Shown here one piece after another: positions 26,048 through 42,977 of a DNA stretch of 64,000 nt. Position numbers and translations under genes: made by a program. Position 1 is the first letter of the stretch; each line of letters starts with the position of its first letter. Under the pieces are notes generated by a model. That model made no database searches. It was not told where the DNA came from and saw nothing but the letters and a program-made list of their open reading frames with translations. The DNA comes from Bradyrhizobium murdochi (GTDB lineage Bacteria > Pseudomonadota > Alphaproteobacteria > Rhizobiales > Xanthobacteraceae), in assembly GCF_000472965.1 (NCBI RefSeq), contig NZ_AXAU01000002.1, forward strand, positions 478,751 through 542,750. Direction: 5' to 3'.

Positions 26048-27853
26048 CTATTTCGAGCGCTGCATCGCCGGTTTCTCGGTTGCCTTCTTCGCCACGCTGA
26101 GGTTCTGCGCGGTGTTGATCAGCGCGATATGCGTCAGCGCCTGCGGGAAATTTCCTGTCTGGCGACCGGCCACCGTATCGTACTCCTCGGCCAAGAGGCC
26201 GAGGTCGTTGGCGACTGCGACGACGCGGGCGAACAACTCCTGCGCCTTGCCGAATTCGCCCGCCAGCACATACGCGTCCGCAAGCCACAGCGTGCAGGCG
26301 AGGAACGCGCCTTCGGCCGGCTGTTTCTCCGCCGGGACTTCCCGCGGGTCGTGCCGCAGCACAAAACCGTCCTGCATCAGATGCTGTTCGACCGCGACAA
26401 GCGTACCGCGCACGCGGGGGTCCTCCGGCGGCAGAAATCCCACTGACGGCAGCAATAAGATGCTCGCGTCGAGCATTTTCGAGCCGTATGACTCGACGAA
26501 CGCGTTCAACTCGGCGTCAAAGCCCTTTGCGCAGACGTCGGCGTGAATGGCGTCGCGCAGCGCGCGCCATTTCTCGAGCGGCGCCTTGAAGCCAAATGTT
26601 TCCGCGCTCTTGATGCCGCGGTCGAACGCGACCCAGGTCATTACTTTCGACGAGACATAATGCCTGCCCGCGCCCCGGCGCTCCCAGATGCCGTGATCCG
26701 GTTGGTCCCACCGCTCGGCAAGGTGCTGCAGCACGGCGCATTCCAGCGCCCAGCTCGTTTCATCCATTTCAAGCTTGGCCACGCGCCACTGGTGAAAGGC
26801 GTCGATCAGTTCGCCGTAGACGTCGAGCTGCAGTTGCGCATGCGCGGCGTTGCCGATCCGCACGGGACGTGCGCCTTCATAGCCGGGCAGCCACGTGGCC
26901 TCCCATTCCAGGAGACGCCGCTGGCCCATGATGCCGTACATGATCTGCATGTTGGCGGGAGAACCCGCCGCTGCCCGCAACAGCCAATGGTGCCAGGCGG
27001 AAGCTTCCTCGGTATAGCCCGAGTTCATCAGCGCCAGCAGCGTGAAGGTGGCGTCGCGCAGCCAACAGAAGCGATAATCCCAATTCCTGGCGCCGCCGAG
27101 CTTTTCCGGCAGCGAGGTCGTCGGCGCAGCGACGATGCCGCCGGTCGGCGCATAGGTCTGCGCCTTCAGCGTGATCAGCGAGCGCATCACGAGAGCGCGG
27201 TATTCGCCCTCATAGGTGCAACGGTTGCTCCACTCGGTCCAGAACGCTTCGGTATCCTGCAAGGCATAGGCCGGATCGATCGGCTTGGGCACCGGCAGAT
27301 GCGAAGGGCCGTAGGTGAGCACGAAGGGGACGGTATCGCCCTCGCCGACCTCGAAATCGGCGACCGTCGTCAGGTCCTCCCCGCGCGTTTCCACCGGGGT
27401 GCGCAACACCGTCATGTCCTGTCCGCAAATAGCGAGCAGGGCGGAGCCGTCCTCGGTCTTCTTGACCCAGGGAATATCGGTGCCGAAGCCGAAGCGGATG
27501 ACAAGCTGCATGTGCATCCTGACCCGCCCGCGAAGGCCGCGCACCAACCGCACCACATCGGAGGCGTTGCCGCGCGGCGGCATGAAATCGAGCAGCTCGA
27601 CCGCGCCGTCAGCGGTCTCGAACCGCGTCTGCAGGATCAGGGTGTCGCCCCAATAGTTGCGCGAGGTGCCGGTAACTTCCTCCACCGGTGCGATCAGCCA
27701 GCGGCCATGCTTGTGGGTACCGAGAAGGGCTGCAAAGCAAGCGTCGGAATCGAAGGCCGGCCAGCACAGCCAATCGATCGATCCGTCACGGCCGACCAGT
27801 GCCGCGGTCTCGCAATCGCCGATCAACCCGTAGTCTTCGATCCGGCACGACAA
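26048..27853 (-). CDS. GH15 family glucoamylase/trehalase-like glycoside hydrolase
   Basis: A 601-residue protein of the glycoside hydrolase 15 type, with an N-terminal beta-sandwich (DYGLIGDCETAALVGRDGSI) and an (alpha/alpha)6 catalytic barrel (GGARNWDYRFCWLRDATFT). The likely catalytic glutamates lie in IWERRGAGRHYVSSK and AEGAFLACTLWLADA. GH15 members include glucoamylases and the bacterial trehalases, and its position beside trehalose and glycogen genes leaves both open. The start appears to be TTG at 27853, as family proteins begin MS-RIEDY; there is no in-frame ATG close by. It follows malQ by 72 bases on the same strand. Confidence 0.85.
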   Translation of the reverse strand: MSCRIEDYGLIGDCETAALVGRDGSIDWLCWPAFDSDACFAALLGTHKHGRWLIAPVEEVTGTSRNYWGDTLILQTRFETADGAVELLDFMPPRGNASDVVRLVRGLRGRVRMHMQLVIRFGFGTDIPWVKKTEDGSALLAICGQDMTVLRTPVETRGEDLTTVADFEVGEGDTVPFVLTYGPSHLPVPKPIDPAYALQDTEAFWTEWSNRCTYEGEYRALVMRSLITLKAQTYAPTGGIVAAPTTSLPEKLGGARNWDYRFCWLRDATFTLLALMNSGYTEEASAWHHWLLRAAAGSPANMQIMYGIMGQRRLLEWEATWLPGYEGARPVRIGNAAHAQLQLDVYGELIDAFHQWRVAKLEMDETSWALECAVLQHLAERWDQPDHGIWERRGAGRHYVSSKVMTWVAFDRGIKSAETFGFKAPLEKWRALRDAIHADVCAKGFDAELNAFVESYGSKMLDASILLLPSVGFLPPEDPRVRGTLVAVEQHLMQDGFVLRHDPREVPAEKQPAEGAFLACTLWLADAYVLAGEFGKAQELFARVVAVANDLGLLAEEYDTVAGRQTGNFPQALTHIALINTAQNLSVAKKATEKPAMQRSK

Positions 27854-27925
27854 GGTGATTCACCGCCAGAACGGAATGGCATTTCTTCCAACTGTCATCC
27901 CGCTCTGCCTTCCTTCTCGAACTCG

Positions 27926-29872
27926 TCAGATCGCGGCGCGCGATCGCTCATGGGTTGCCGCCTTGAGTGCGGCGATGTCGATCGTGGACGTCATCTCCTC
28001 GATCGACACCGGAAGCCGCCGCCGCCAGTTCGGATGCTCGTTGACGGTACCGGGGATATTGGGCTGGTCGACCACCCCAAGCAGATCTTCCAGCGAGACC
28101 GCGAGCAGCCGCGACTTGGTCCGCGCCAGGAAGTTCGCGACCGAATAGAGATCGTTGCGGTAGATGGCGTGATGCCGCAGCACGTCGTCCAGCATGGCAA
28201 GCGCGTGCCAGCGCGCCTCGTCGCTCTCGCCCGGATCGATCCCGAGCGAGCGCTTCAGCTTGAGATCGCCGAACGAGCGCCAGCCGGCATAGGTCGAGAG
28301 ATCATGGGTGTTGAAGGTGACGAGCGCGTTGGTCAGGTAATGATCGATGCTGCGGAACGATCCGTGGTCGTCGCGCTCGAACATCATCACGAGATACGAC
28401 CAGATGCCCCAATCGGCGATCTGGTCGCGAAAGCCTTCCGGCACGGTGCCGAGATCTTCGCCGATCACGACGCAGCGCTGCGTGAGGCTTTCCAGCGCGG
28501 TCACCGCAAGCAGCGCCTCGAACGGCATCTGCACATAGACGCCGTCGCGTGCGGTGAAGCCTTGCGGCACCAGATAGAGCCGCTTCAGCCCGAGCACATG
28601 GTCGAGCCGGATCGCACCGGCGTGCCGCATCGAGGCGCGCAGCATGTCGCGATACGGCGCAAAGGACTGCCGTTCGAGCCCTGCCGCATTGAAGCCGGCA
28701 AGGCCCCAGGTCTGGCCGGCGGTGTTGAGGGGATCGGGTGGCGCGCCGACGCCAAGATGACGAGAGATCGCGACCTGTTCGTTCCAGGCATCGAACCCGT
28801 CGGCCTGTACGCCGACCGCGACGTCGAGATAGAGCCCTACCTTCATGCCAAGCTTCTTCGCCAGATCGCTGGCCGCGCCGAGCTGCCGGTCTGCGGTCCA
28901 TTGCACAAATTCGACGAATTCGATTTCGTTGGCGTCCGGGCCTTGGCGAAGGGCGGCGCATCTGGCGTCGTCGGGCTGCCGCCACTCTTCTGGCCACTCC
29001 CACCACGGCTTGCCGAATTTGTGCCGGAGTACCTCGAAGCAGGCAAAATGCGACAGCAAGGTACCGCACTCGGTACGGAATTTGTCGAAATCCTGTCGGC
29101 GGGTTGGGTTGGCATTGGCCTTGAAGGCAGCAAAGGCGGAGCGAAGCGCGCGCCATTTCAAACCGGCGACACTGACATAATCGACGACGTCGCCCGCCCG
29201 CAATGGCGCCAGCGCCTCGCGAGTTTCGGAATCGAGCTGATATTCGGGAAGCTTTTCGACGTCGATGTAAAGCGCGTTGAGAAACAACCGGCTGTTCGGC
29301 GAATACGGGCTGCAATCGCCCGGGCGATCGTCGAACAGGGCGTGTAGCGGATTGAGGCCGACGCCGTCGGCGCCGAGATGATCGGCGAGTGCGATCAGGC
29401 TTGCGAGGTCGGCGAAGTCGCCCATGCCCCAGTTGCGCGCGGAGCGGACGCCGTAAAGCTGGACGGCGAGCAGCCAGCAGCGGTCGAACTCGCCGCCAAA
29501 CGCCCGTTCCGGCGCCGAGATCAGCGGCACGTCCTCGACTCTCGCGGCATCGCTCAACTGCAGCCGGTAGATGCCGAGCGGCAGGTCCCTGGGCCAGTCG
29601 ATGGCATGATCCGAGCTCTCGCCCTTGGCGATAACTCCTGAATCTGCAACGATTTTCCACTCCGCCGGGAGCGTGGCTGTGGGGAGTTCGGTTCGCGACG
29701 GCCGTCCGGACCGGACCACGACCGGGTGGCCTACCAGCGGCCCCGGCGCCTGCGGCGGCAGGGCATCCAGGATAATTTTGAGGGCGGCCGCGTCTGTCAC
29801 ACGGCGATTACCCTGACCATCCAGGAATTCGGTTTGAATTCCCAGGGCTTTAGCTTGAGCGAAAAGATCCAT
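27926..29872 (-). CDS. malQ: 4-alpha-glucanotransferase (amylomaltase)
   Basis: A 648-residue GH77 enzyme that transfers maltooligosaccharide units. Catalytic segments are AIRLDHVLGLKRLYLVP (nucleophile Asp), VIGEDLGTVPEGFRD (acid/base Glu) and FNTHDLSTYAGW (stabilising Asp). YSPNSRLFLNALYIDV is a further family mark. The ATG at 29872 (MDLFAQAKALGI) matches the usual N terminus; the reading upstream lies in the promoter region. A perfect EcfG consensus (29951-29975) points into it. It is divergent from treS and precedes the GH15 gene. Confidence 0.92.
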   Translation of the reverse strand: MDLFAQAKALGIQTEFLDGQGNRRVTDAAALKIILDALPPQAPGPLVGHPVVVRSGRPSRTELPTATLPAEWKIVADSGVIAKGESSDHAIDWPRDLPLGIYRLQLSDAARVEDVPLISAPERAFGGEFDRCWLLAVQLYGVRSARNWGMGDFADLASLIALADHLGADGVGLNPLHALFDDRPGDCSPYSPNSRLFLNALYIDVEKLPEYQLDSETREALAPLRAGDVVDYVSVAGLKWRALRSAFAAFKANANPTRRQDFDKFRTECGTLLSHFACFEVLRHKFGKPWWEWPEEWRQPDDARCAALRQGPDANEIEFVEFVQWTADRQLGAASDLAKKLGMKVGLYLDVAVGVQADGFDAWNEQVAISRHLGVGAPPDPLNTAGQTWGLAGFNAAGLERQSFAPYRDMLRASMRHAGAIRLDHVLGLKRLYLVPQGFTARDGVYVQMPFEALLAVTALESLTQRCVVIGEDLGTVPEGFRDQIADWGIWSYLVMMFERDDHGSFRSIDHYLTNALVTFNTHDLSTYAGWRSFGDLKLKRSLGIDPGESDEARWHALAMLDDVLRHHAIYRNDLYSVANFLARTKSRLLAVSLEDLLGVVDQPNIPGTVNEHPNWRRRLPVSIEEMTSTIDIAALKAATHERSRAAI

Positions 29873-29944
29873 TCGGCACGTACTTTGCACGCAAACATCA
29901 AACCGATGTCGCGAAATTGTCCAATTACGGGAAGGAGATAGACG

Positions 29945-30075
29945 GTGTCTAACGTTCAGGCCCGCCAACGGTTCCGCTGGAACCAAAGCGAACCGAGCGG
30001 CTTCTATCTATGTCCGGAACGTCTCCCTTTCTGCAAACGAAACGGGGACGTCATTTCCATGGCAATGGCATCACC

Positions 30076-30079
<4 letters not shown>
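29945..30079 (+). CDS. 44-codon ORF coupled to treS
   Basis: A short frame begins with GTG at 29945, seven bases after a strong AAGGAG (29932-29937), runs for 44 codons (product starts MSNVQARQRFRW) and ends at TGA 30077-30079. That TGA overlaps a GTG at 30076 which is in frame with treS, giving a GTGA junction typical of translational coupling. treS has no good ribosome site of its own, so reading this leader may control treS. The peptide resembles nothing I know. It may be a regulatory leader or a deletion scar where glgE normally lies. Confidence 0.5.
29951..29975 (-). promoter_or_regulatory. EcfG general-stress promoter for malQ
   Basis: On the minus strand GGAAC (29975-29971) and CGTT (29954-29951) are separated by exactly 16 bases, a perfect match to the alphaproteobacterial EcfG consensus. 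Transcription would start near 29944 and run into malQ and then the GH15 gene. The -35 element is half of a larger inverted repeat, GGTTCC-GCT-GGAACC (29970-29984). Confidence 0.65.
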
Positions 30080-35606
<5,527 letters not shown>

Positions 35607-35609
35607 CGC

Positions 35610-37681
<2,072 letters not shown>

Positions 37682-37685
<4 letters not shown>

Positions 37686-39433
37686 ATGACCGGCAATTCG
37701 GCCCGCTTCTGACAAACTACGGCACGCGGTTTCGGCTGTGGGCGCCGGCGGCCAAACGCGTCGAGGTGATGCTGGAGCAACCTCACGCGATGAGGCGCGG
37801 CGAGGACGGCTGGTTCACGGCCGATATTGCCGGTGTCAAGGCCGGCGCGCGCTACAAGTTCCGCATCGATGGCGAACTCGACGTCCCCGATCCAGCTTCG
37901 CTGTTTCAGCCCGAGGACGTTTTCGGCCCGAGCGAAGTGATCGATCATGACGCGTATCGCTGGCGAGCCGCAAGCTGGCACGGACGGCCGTGGCAGGAGG
38001 CGGTGATCATCGAGGTGCATGTCGGCACCTTCACTGCGAAAGGCAGCTATCGCGCCATGATCGACAGGCTCGACCATCTCGTAGCCACCGGCATCACCGC
38101 ATTGGAATTAATGCCGCTGGCGGATTTCGCCGGCTCCCGCAATTGGGGCTATGACGGCGTCTTGTGGTACGCACCCGACAGCTCCTATGGCCGTCCCGAA
38201 GATCTCAAGGAGCTGATCGACGAAGCGCACCTGCGCGGGCTGATGGTGATACTTGACGTCGTCTACAACCATTTCGGCCCCGAGGGAAATTATCTCGGCC
38301 GCTATGCGTCCTCCTTCTTCACCGAAGCCCACACGCCATGGGGTAGTGCGATCGACTATCGCGTCGGGCAAGTCCGTGCCTTTGCGATCGAGAACGCACT
38401 CTCCTGGCTGCGCGACTACCGCTTCGACGGGCTGCGGCTCGATGCCGTCAACTCGATCGTTGAACCGGGCGGGCTGTCGCTGCTGCATGACATCAGCGCC
38501 GCTGCCGGCCAATTGGCCGCGGAAACCGGCCGGCACATTCACCTCGTGCTGGAGAACGGCGACAACCGCGCCGGCATCCTGGATTCCGTCCAGGACCCTC
38601 CACACGGCAAATACCGCGCGCAATGGAACGACGATTACCATCACGCCTGGCGCGTGCTGATGACCGGCGAGAAGCAGGGCTACTATGGCGATTACCAGCG
38701 TTCGCCGAGATCGGATATCGCCCGCTCGCTATCATCAGGTTTCGTCTACCAGGGCGAGCCATCGGCTTTTCGCGGCGTTAGGCGTGGCGAGCCAAGCGGC
38801 CATCTCGCCCCGACCGCCTTCGTCAACTTCCTGCAGAACCACGACCAGATCGGCAATCGTGCGCTGGGCGACCGGCTAGAAGGCAACGCCGACACGCGGA
38901 TGATCGAGGCGGCGCTTCAGATCCTGCTGATCGCGCCTCACATCCCCATGCTGTTCATGGGCGAAGAATGGGGCTCGACGGTCCCCTTCCCGTTTTTCTG
39001 CGATTTCGGCGGCGAACTCGCCGACGCGGTTCGGAAGGGCCGCCGCATCGAATTGGCCTGGGCCTATGCGGAATATGGCGATGAAGTCCCCGACGCGCTC
39101 GCCGCTTCGACCCGCGATTCCGCCGTTCTCGACTGGGATGGCCGCGACGCTCCGGCGGGGCAGAAACGCCTGACCATGGTGCGAAACCTATTGCAGGTTC
39201 GGCGGCAGGAGATTGTACCGCGGCTGGCCGGCGCAGCTTTTGGGAAAGCAGACGCGAAAAGCAGCGGGTTGCTGACCGCCGATTGGCGCATGGGCGATGG
39301 CACTGCGCTTCGCCTCACCGCCAACCTGTCGGAAAAGGCCGTTAGCCACGGCGAAGCTGCAGGAACCCTGATCTGGGGTAGCGAGTTGGGCAATAGCGTC
39401 CCGCCATGGTCGGTGCACTGGCGCATCGGATAG
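37682..39433 (+). CDS. treZ: Maltooligosyltrehalose trehalohydrolase
   Basis: A 583-residue GH13 enzyme releasing trehalose from maltooligosyltrehalose made by TreY. Marks: RFRLWAPAAKRVEVML (N-terminal beta domain), EVHVGTFTAKGSYRAM, DVVYNHFGPEGNYLGRY, DGLRLDAVNSI (nucleophile), HLVLENGDNRAG (acid) and FLQNHDQIGNRALGDRL. It overlaps glgX by four bases and is followed after four bases by treY, so both steps of the TreYZ route are cotranslated. Confidence 0.95.
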
Positions 39434-39437
39434 GAAA

Positions 39438-42227
39438 ATGCCCCCGGCGATCCCGATCGCGACCTACCGCCTGCAACTGTCGGCGGATTTCGATTTCGAC
39501 GCCGCCGCTTCCGTGGTGCCCTACGTGAAGGCGCTCGGCATCACCCATCTCTATGCATCGCCCTTCACGCGCGCCCGCAAGGGCAGCGCGCATGGCTACG
39601 ACGTCATCGACCATGCCCAGTTCAATCCCGAGCTCGGCGGCGAAGCCGGCTTCGAGCGGCTAAGCGCCATGCTGCGGCAACACGATCTCGGGCTGATTCT
39701 CGATTTCGTGCCCAACCATGTCGGCGTGCATTTTGACGATAATCCATGGTGGCTCGACATGCTGGAGTGGGGGCCTGCCTCGCCGCACGCAGCCTCCTTC
39801 GACATCGACTGGGAGCAATTGCCATATCGCGCCCGCGGCGGGGTGTTGCTGCCGATCATCGGCTCGTCCTACGGTCAGGCGCTGGAAAGCGGCGAGATCG
39901 AATTGCGCTACGACGCCGGCGAAGGCAGTTTTTCGGCCTGGTACTTTGAGCATCGACTGCCGATCGCGCCGGAGCGTTATGGCGAAATCCTGCGTATGAT
40001 CGTCAAGGAAGCGGGCGCGGAGGAAAGTGCGCCCGGCAGGGCCATGCTTGCGCTGGCTTCCCGCTATCAGGGGCCGCGACGGCCCAACCGCAAGGAAGCA
40101 CCTGCGTTTAAGGCTGAACTAAAGGGCATCACGGGCGCCGCCGAGATCATCGCGCATGGGCTTGCGGCCTATCGGGCCGGGCCGGATCGCGCCGCTGCAA
40201 CGCTGGCGCTGCATCATCTGCTCGAACGCCAGCACTACAAGCTCGGCCATTGGCGGCTCGCTTCCAGTGACATCAACTACCGGCGCTTCTTCGATATCAA
40301 CACGCTGGCGGGCCTGCGCGTCGAGGACGCCGGTACCTTCGAGGCGATCCATCGCCTGGTCAAACGGCTGATTGCGGAGGAAAAACTTACGGGGTTGCGG
40401 CTCGATCACATCGACGGCCTGCGCGATCCCGTCCAGTATTTCCAGCGCCTGCGCCGGCTGATCCGCGATGGCTTTGGCGGGCGGAGCAGGCCCTTCTACG
40501 TGGTGGTCGAGAAAATTCTCGGCGAGCACGAAAAGCTGCCGCCATTCGTCGGCGTTCACGGCACCACCGGCTATGAGTGGCTGAACGCGATCACCCAAGT
40601 TCTGATCGACGATCGCGGCCTGGAGCCGCTCGACGAGATCTGGCGGCAGATCAGCAACCAGTCGCCAAGACTCGAACCGATCCTGCGAGATGCAAAACGT
40701 CGCGTGCTGGAAACGCTGCTGACCAGCGAGTTCACGGTGCTGACGCGCCTCTTGGCGCGGATTGCCAGCGGACATTATTCCACCCGCGACTATTCCGCCG
40801 ACAGCCTGCGGCAGGCGCTCGAACTCTACGTGCTGCACTTTCCGGTCTATCGCACCTACCTGACAGCGTCGGGCCCATCCGCGCATGACCGCCAGTTGAT
40901 AGCAGGGACGATCGAGCGGGCGCGCGCCGACTGGTTTGCCGCCGATGACGGCATTTTCGATTTCCTGCGCGACGCCCTGACAATGGACCTGATCAAGTCC
41001 GAGCGCGCGCATCACAGCGCGCCGCGCGTGCGCCGGTTTGCCTTGAAGATGCAGCAGTTCACCGGACCGATGATGGCAAAGTCGCTGGAGGACACGACGT
41101 TCTACCGCTACCACCGCCTGCTTGCCCTCAACGAGGTCGGCGGCGACCCCGCCGCAAGGGCAGTATCGGTTGACGACTTTCACGGGATGATGGAGGCGCG
41201 CGCCAAAGAATGGCCGCATGGCATGACCGCGACTGCAACGCATGACACCAAGCGCGGCGAGGATGCGCGCGCGCGCATCATGGCGCTTGCGGAAATTGCG
41301 GGAGAATGGACCGGCATTGTAGCCCGATGGAAACTGCTCAACGCGCCGCATCTGCTCGTCGATGGCGATCTGCGCGCGCCGTCGGCGGCGTTCGAATACA
41401 TGCTGTATCAGGCGCTGGTGGGGGCATGGCAGCCGGACGACGCTTCGTTCGTGGAGCGAATGCAGGAATATGCGCTGAAGGCGGCGCGCGAGGGCAAGCA
41501 GGAAACGAGTTGGCTCAATCCCCACGCGGCCTACGAGACAGGCGTCAAGTGCTTCATTGCGAAGATCCTCGACCCCTCGCTGTCAGGCGAATTCTTGAAT
41601 TCCCTGCAAACACTGGCGCAGCGGCTCTCGTTGCTGGGCGCCCTGAACTCGCTCAGCCAGATCACGCTGAAGACGACGATACCGGGCGTGCCGGACTTCT
41701 ATCAGGGCACGGAACTTTGGGATCTTTCGCTGGTCGATCCCGACAACCGGCGGCCCGTCGACTTTGCCGAACGCGCTGGCCGGCTGGGCGCGGTGGAGAA
41801 TCCGGATTGGGATCGACTGGTCGAGAAGTGGCCGAGCGGTCATCTGAAGCTGGCCTGGACACGGCATCTGCTCAAGCTTCGAACCGAGCTCGCCGATACG
41901 TTCGCAAGCGGTGATTACGAGCCCTTGGAAGTTAGCGGACCGCGTCGCGACCATTTCATCGCGTTCGCCCGCCGGCGAGGCCGCGAGGCTGCGATCGTCG
42001 TGGTCCCACGATGGTTCGCGCCGTTTACTGATGGCGGCAGACATTGGCCCGGTCCGGAGAACTACGACGCCGCGCTGAACGTCGGCGGCTACGCGATGGA
42101 AGGTTTTGCCGACGCCGATGCTGCGCAATTGCGCCTGTCAGACCTGCTGACGCATCTGCCGGTCGCGGTGCTGAAAGCAAGGTACAATGACGCGGCAGAA
42201 CTCGCACCAAGGCGCCTTCGCGGCTGA
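39438..42227 (+). CDS. treY: Maltooligosyltrehalose synthase
   Basis: A 929-residue GH13 enzyme that turns the reducing-end alpha-1,4 link of a maltodextrin into an alpha,alpha-1,1 link. Signatures: ATYRLQLSADFDFDAA, HLYASPFTRARKGSAHGYDV, ILDFVPNHVG, GLRLDHIDGLRDP (nucleophile), FYVVVEKILGEHEKLP (acid) and TATHDTKRGEDARAR. The length is at the upper end of the usual range. It ends the glycogen/trehalose operon, and its stop codon lies in a small hairpin shared with the convergent next gene. Confidence 0.95.
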   Translation: MPPAIPIATYRLQLSADFDFDAAASVVPYVKALGITHLYASPFTRARKGSAHGYDVIDHAQFNPELGGEAGFERLSAMLRQHDLGLILDFVPNHVGVHFDDNPWWLDMLEWGPASPHAASFDIDWEQLPYRARGGVLLPIIGSSYGQALESGEIELRYDAGEGSFSAWYFEHRLPIAPERYGEILRMIVKEAGAEESAPGRAMLALASRYQGPRRPNRKEAPAFKAELKGITGAAEIIAHGLAAYRAGPDRAAATLALHHLLERQHYKLGHWRLASSDINYRRFFDINTLAGLRVEDAGTFEAIHRLVKRLIAEEKLTGLRLDHIDGLRDPVQYFQRLRRLIRDGFGGRSRPFYVVVEKILGEHEKLPPFVGVHGTTGYEWLNAITQVLIDDRGLEPLDEIWRQISNQSPRLEPILRDAKRRVLETLLTSEFTVLTRLLARIASGHYSTRDYSADSLRQALELYVLHFPVYRTYLTASGPSAHDRQLIAGTIERARADWFAADDGIFDFLRDALTMDLIKSERAHHSAPRVRRFALKMQQFTGPMMAKSLEDTTFYRYHRLLALNEVGGDPAARAVSVDDFHGMMEARAKEWPHGMTATATHDTKRGEDARARIMALAEIAGEWTGIVARWKLLNAPHLLVDGDLRAPSAAFEYMLYQALVGAWQPDDASFVERMQEYALKAAREGKQETSWLNPHAAYETGVKCFIAKILDPSLSGEFLNSLQTLAQRLSLLGALNSLSQITLKTTIPGVPDFYQGTELWDLSLVDPDNRRPVDFAERAGRLGAVENPDWDRLVEKWPSGHLKLAWTRHLLKLRTELADTFASGDYEPLEVSGPRRDHFIAFARRRGREAAIVVVPRWFAPFTDGGRHWPGPENYDAALNVGGYAMEGFADADAAQLRLSDLLTHLPVAVLKARYNDAAELAPRRLRG

Positions 42228-42236
42228 TACGTCAGC
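42223..42236. terminator. Small hairpin containing the treY and PHA-gene stop codons
   Basis: GCTGA (42223-42227) pairs with TCAGC (42232-42236) around a four-base loop. The treY stop TGA and the opposite gene's stop (TCA on the plus strand) are both in the stem, and only four bases separate the convergent genes. On the plus strand a TCTTCTT tract follows. It is short, so it is a candidate terminator only. Confidence 0.35.
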
Positions 42237-42543
42237 TCTTCTTGGTCAGCAGCAACTGGCCGCGGCTGCGGATCGCAGCCTGGGCCGCTTCGGCAAAGCG
42301 CTGCAACAACCATGGCAGCACCACTTCCACCTGCACGTGATCGTCGGCGACGTCAACATGGCCTGCCGCGCCTTGCCCGAGAGCGCTAACGTGGAAGATC
42401 ATGCGGTTGTCTTCCCAGCGCTCCTCGTCGACAGTTAGCATCGGTACGCTGGAAGCGGCGCGCGACAGTCCTGTCTTGAGGCGGCGCATCGCCTCCTCGC
42501 GGCCCAGACTATGCGGGATGGAAACCACGAGCGGTTTGGTCAT
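42232..42543 (-). CDS. Polyhydroxyalkanoic acid system family protein
   Basis: A 103-residue protein resembling the PHA_gran_rgn family: MTKPLVVSIPHSLGREEAMRR at the start, DNRMIFHVSALGQGAAGHVDV in the middle and VVLPWLLQRFAEAAQ near the end. Members are small proteins found near polyhydroxyalkanoate granule genes; their function is not settled. A GGGAGG ribosome site lies upstream. Its placement next to glycogen and trehalose genes fits a carbon-storage theme. It is convergent with treY. Confidence 0.8.
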   Translation of the reverse strand: MTKPLVVSIPHSLGREEAMRRLKTGLSRAASSVPMLTVDEERWEDNRMIFHVSALGQGAAGHVDVADDHVQVEVVLPWLLQRFAEAAQAAIRSRGQLLLTKKS

Positions 42544-42628
42544 CGCTGAAAAATCCTCCCTGATCTAGCTGCATGTAATTGTACGCGGTTCGAAAGTAAG
42601 GGACGACCGCACGATCGCCTCGCAGACC

Positions 42629-42653
42629 GGAACTTTCGTGATTCACGCTTGTT
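42629..42653 (+). promoter_or_regulatory. EcfG-type promoter for the DUF3309 gene
   Basis: GGAAC (42629-42633) is followed after 17 bases by GTT (42651-42653); read with 16-base spacing the -10 is TGTT against CGTT. All strongly conserved core bases match. The expected transcription start, near 42660, leaves a leader of about 50 bases before the ATG at 42709. Confidence 0.5.
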
Positions 42654-42708
42654 ACTTCCCGCGAAGGCAGGATAGACACACGCCCCGCTTCGGGCGGAGG
42701 AGAGATTT

Positions 42709-42873
42709 ATGTCTATCGGCACAATCATTCTGATTATTCTCATCATCGCCCTGCTCGGTGGTTTCAGTGGCATCGGTGGCGGCCCGTTCTATGGCACCGG
42801 ATATTACGGCGGCGGCGGACTGGGTCTGGTGATCGTAATCCTGTTGATCCTGCTGCTGCTCGGGAAGATCTGA
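42709..42873 (+). CDS. DUF3309 family small membrane protein
   Basis: A 54-residue protein beginning MSIGTIILIILIIALLGG, with two hydrophobic segments flanking a Gly/Tyr-rich turn (GTGYYGGGGLG) and ending LLLLGKI. This is the pattern of DUF3309 proteins, small and abundant in alpha- and betaproteobacteria and of unknown function. GGAGGAGA lies seven to eight bases upstream, a very strong ribosome site. The EcfG-like promoter suggests stress-induced expression. It is convergent with ligD across a palindromic repeat. Confidence 0.85.
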   Translation: MSIGTIILIILIIALLGGFSGIGGGPFYGTGYYGGGGLGLVIVILLILLLLGKI

Positions 42874-42890
42874 GTCACGCGTCGCGAATC

Positions 42891-42977
42891 GTAGGGTGGG
42901 CAAAGGCGCACTTGCGCCGTGCCCACCTTTCTTGTTGAGAAAAGATGGTGGGCACCCTCTCGCTTTGCCCACCCTAC
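42891..42977. repeat. Palindromic intergenic repeat, GTAGGGTGGGCA family
   Basis: Second copy of the family seen at 25919-26035, again opening GTAGGGTGGGCA and closing GCCCACCCTAC, with inner arms GTGCCCACC and GGTGGGCAC. It fills the gap between the convergent DUF3309 and ligD genes. Its last bases provide the ligD stop codon (CTA on the plus strand at 42974-42976). Confidence 0.85.

Noticed and set aside
26543..29347. Long plus-strand open frame (about 930 codons) over the GH15 gene and malQ
   Set aside because: The minus-strand genes have clear catalytic motifs; the plus-strand product is a low-complexity Arg/Gly/Asp-rich shadow.
29970..29984. GGTTCC-GCT-GGAACC as a separate repressor operator for treS/malQ
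   Set aside because: Half of it is already explained as the -35 element of the malQ EcfG promoter; the other half gives no valid EcfG spacing on the plus strand, so a second role is unsupported.
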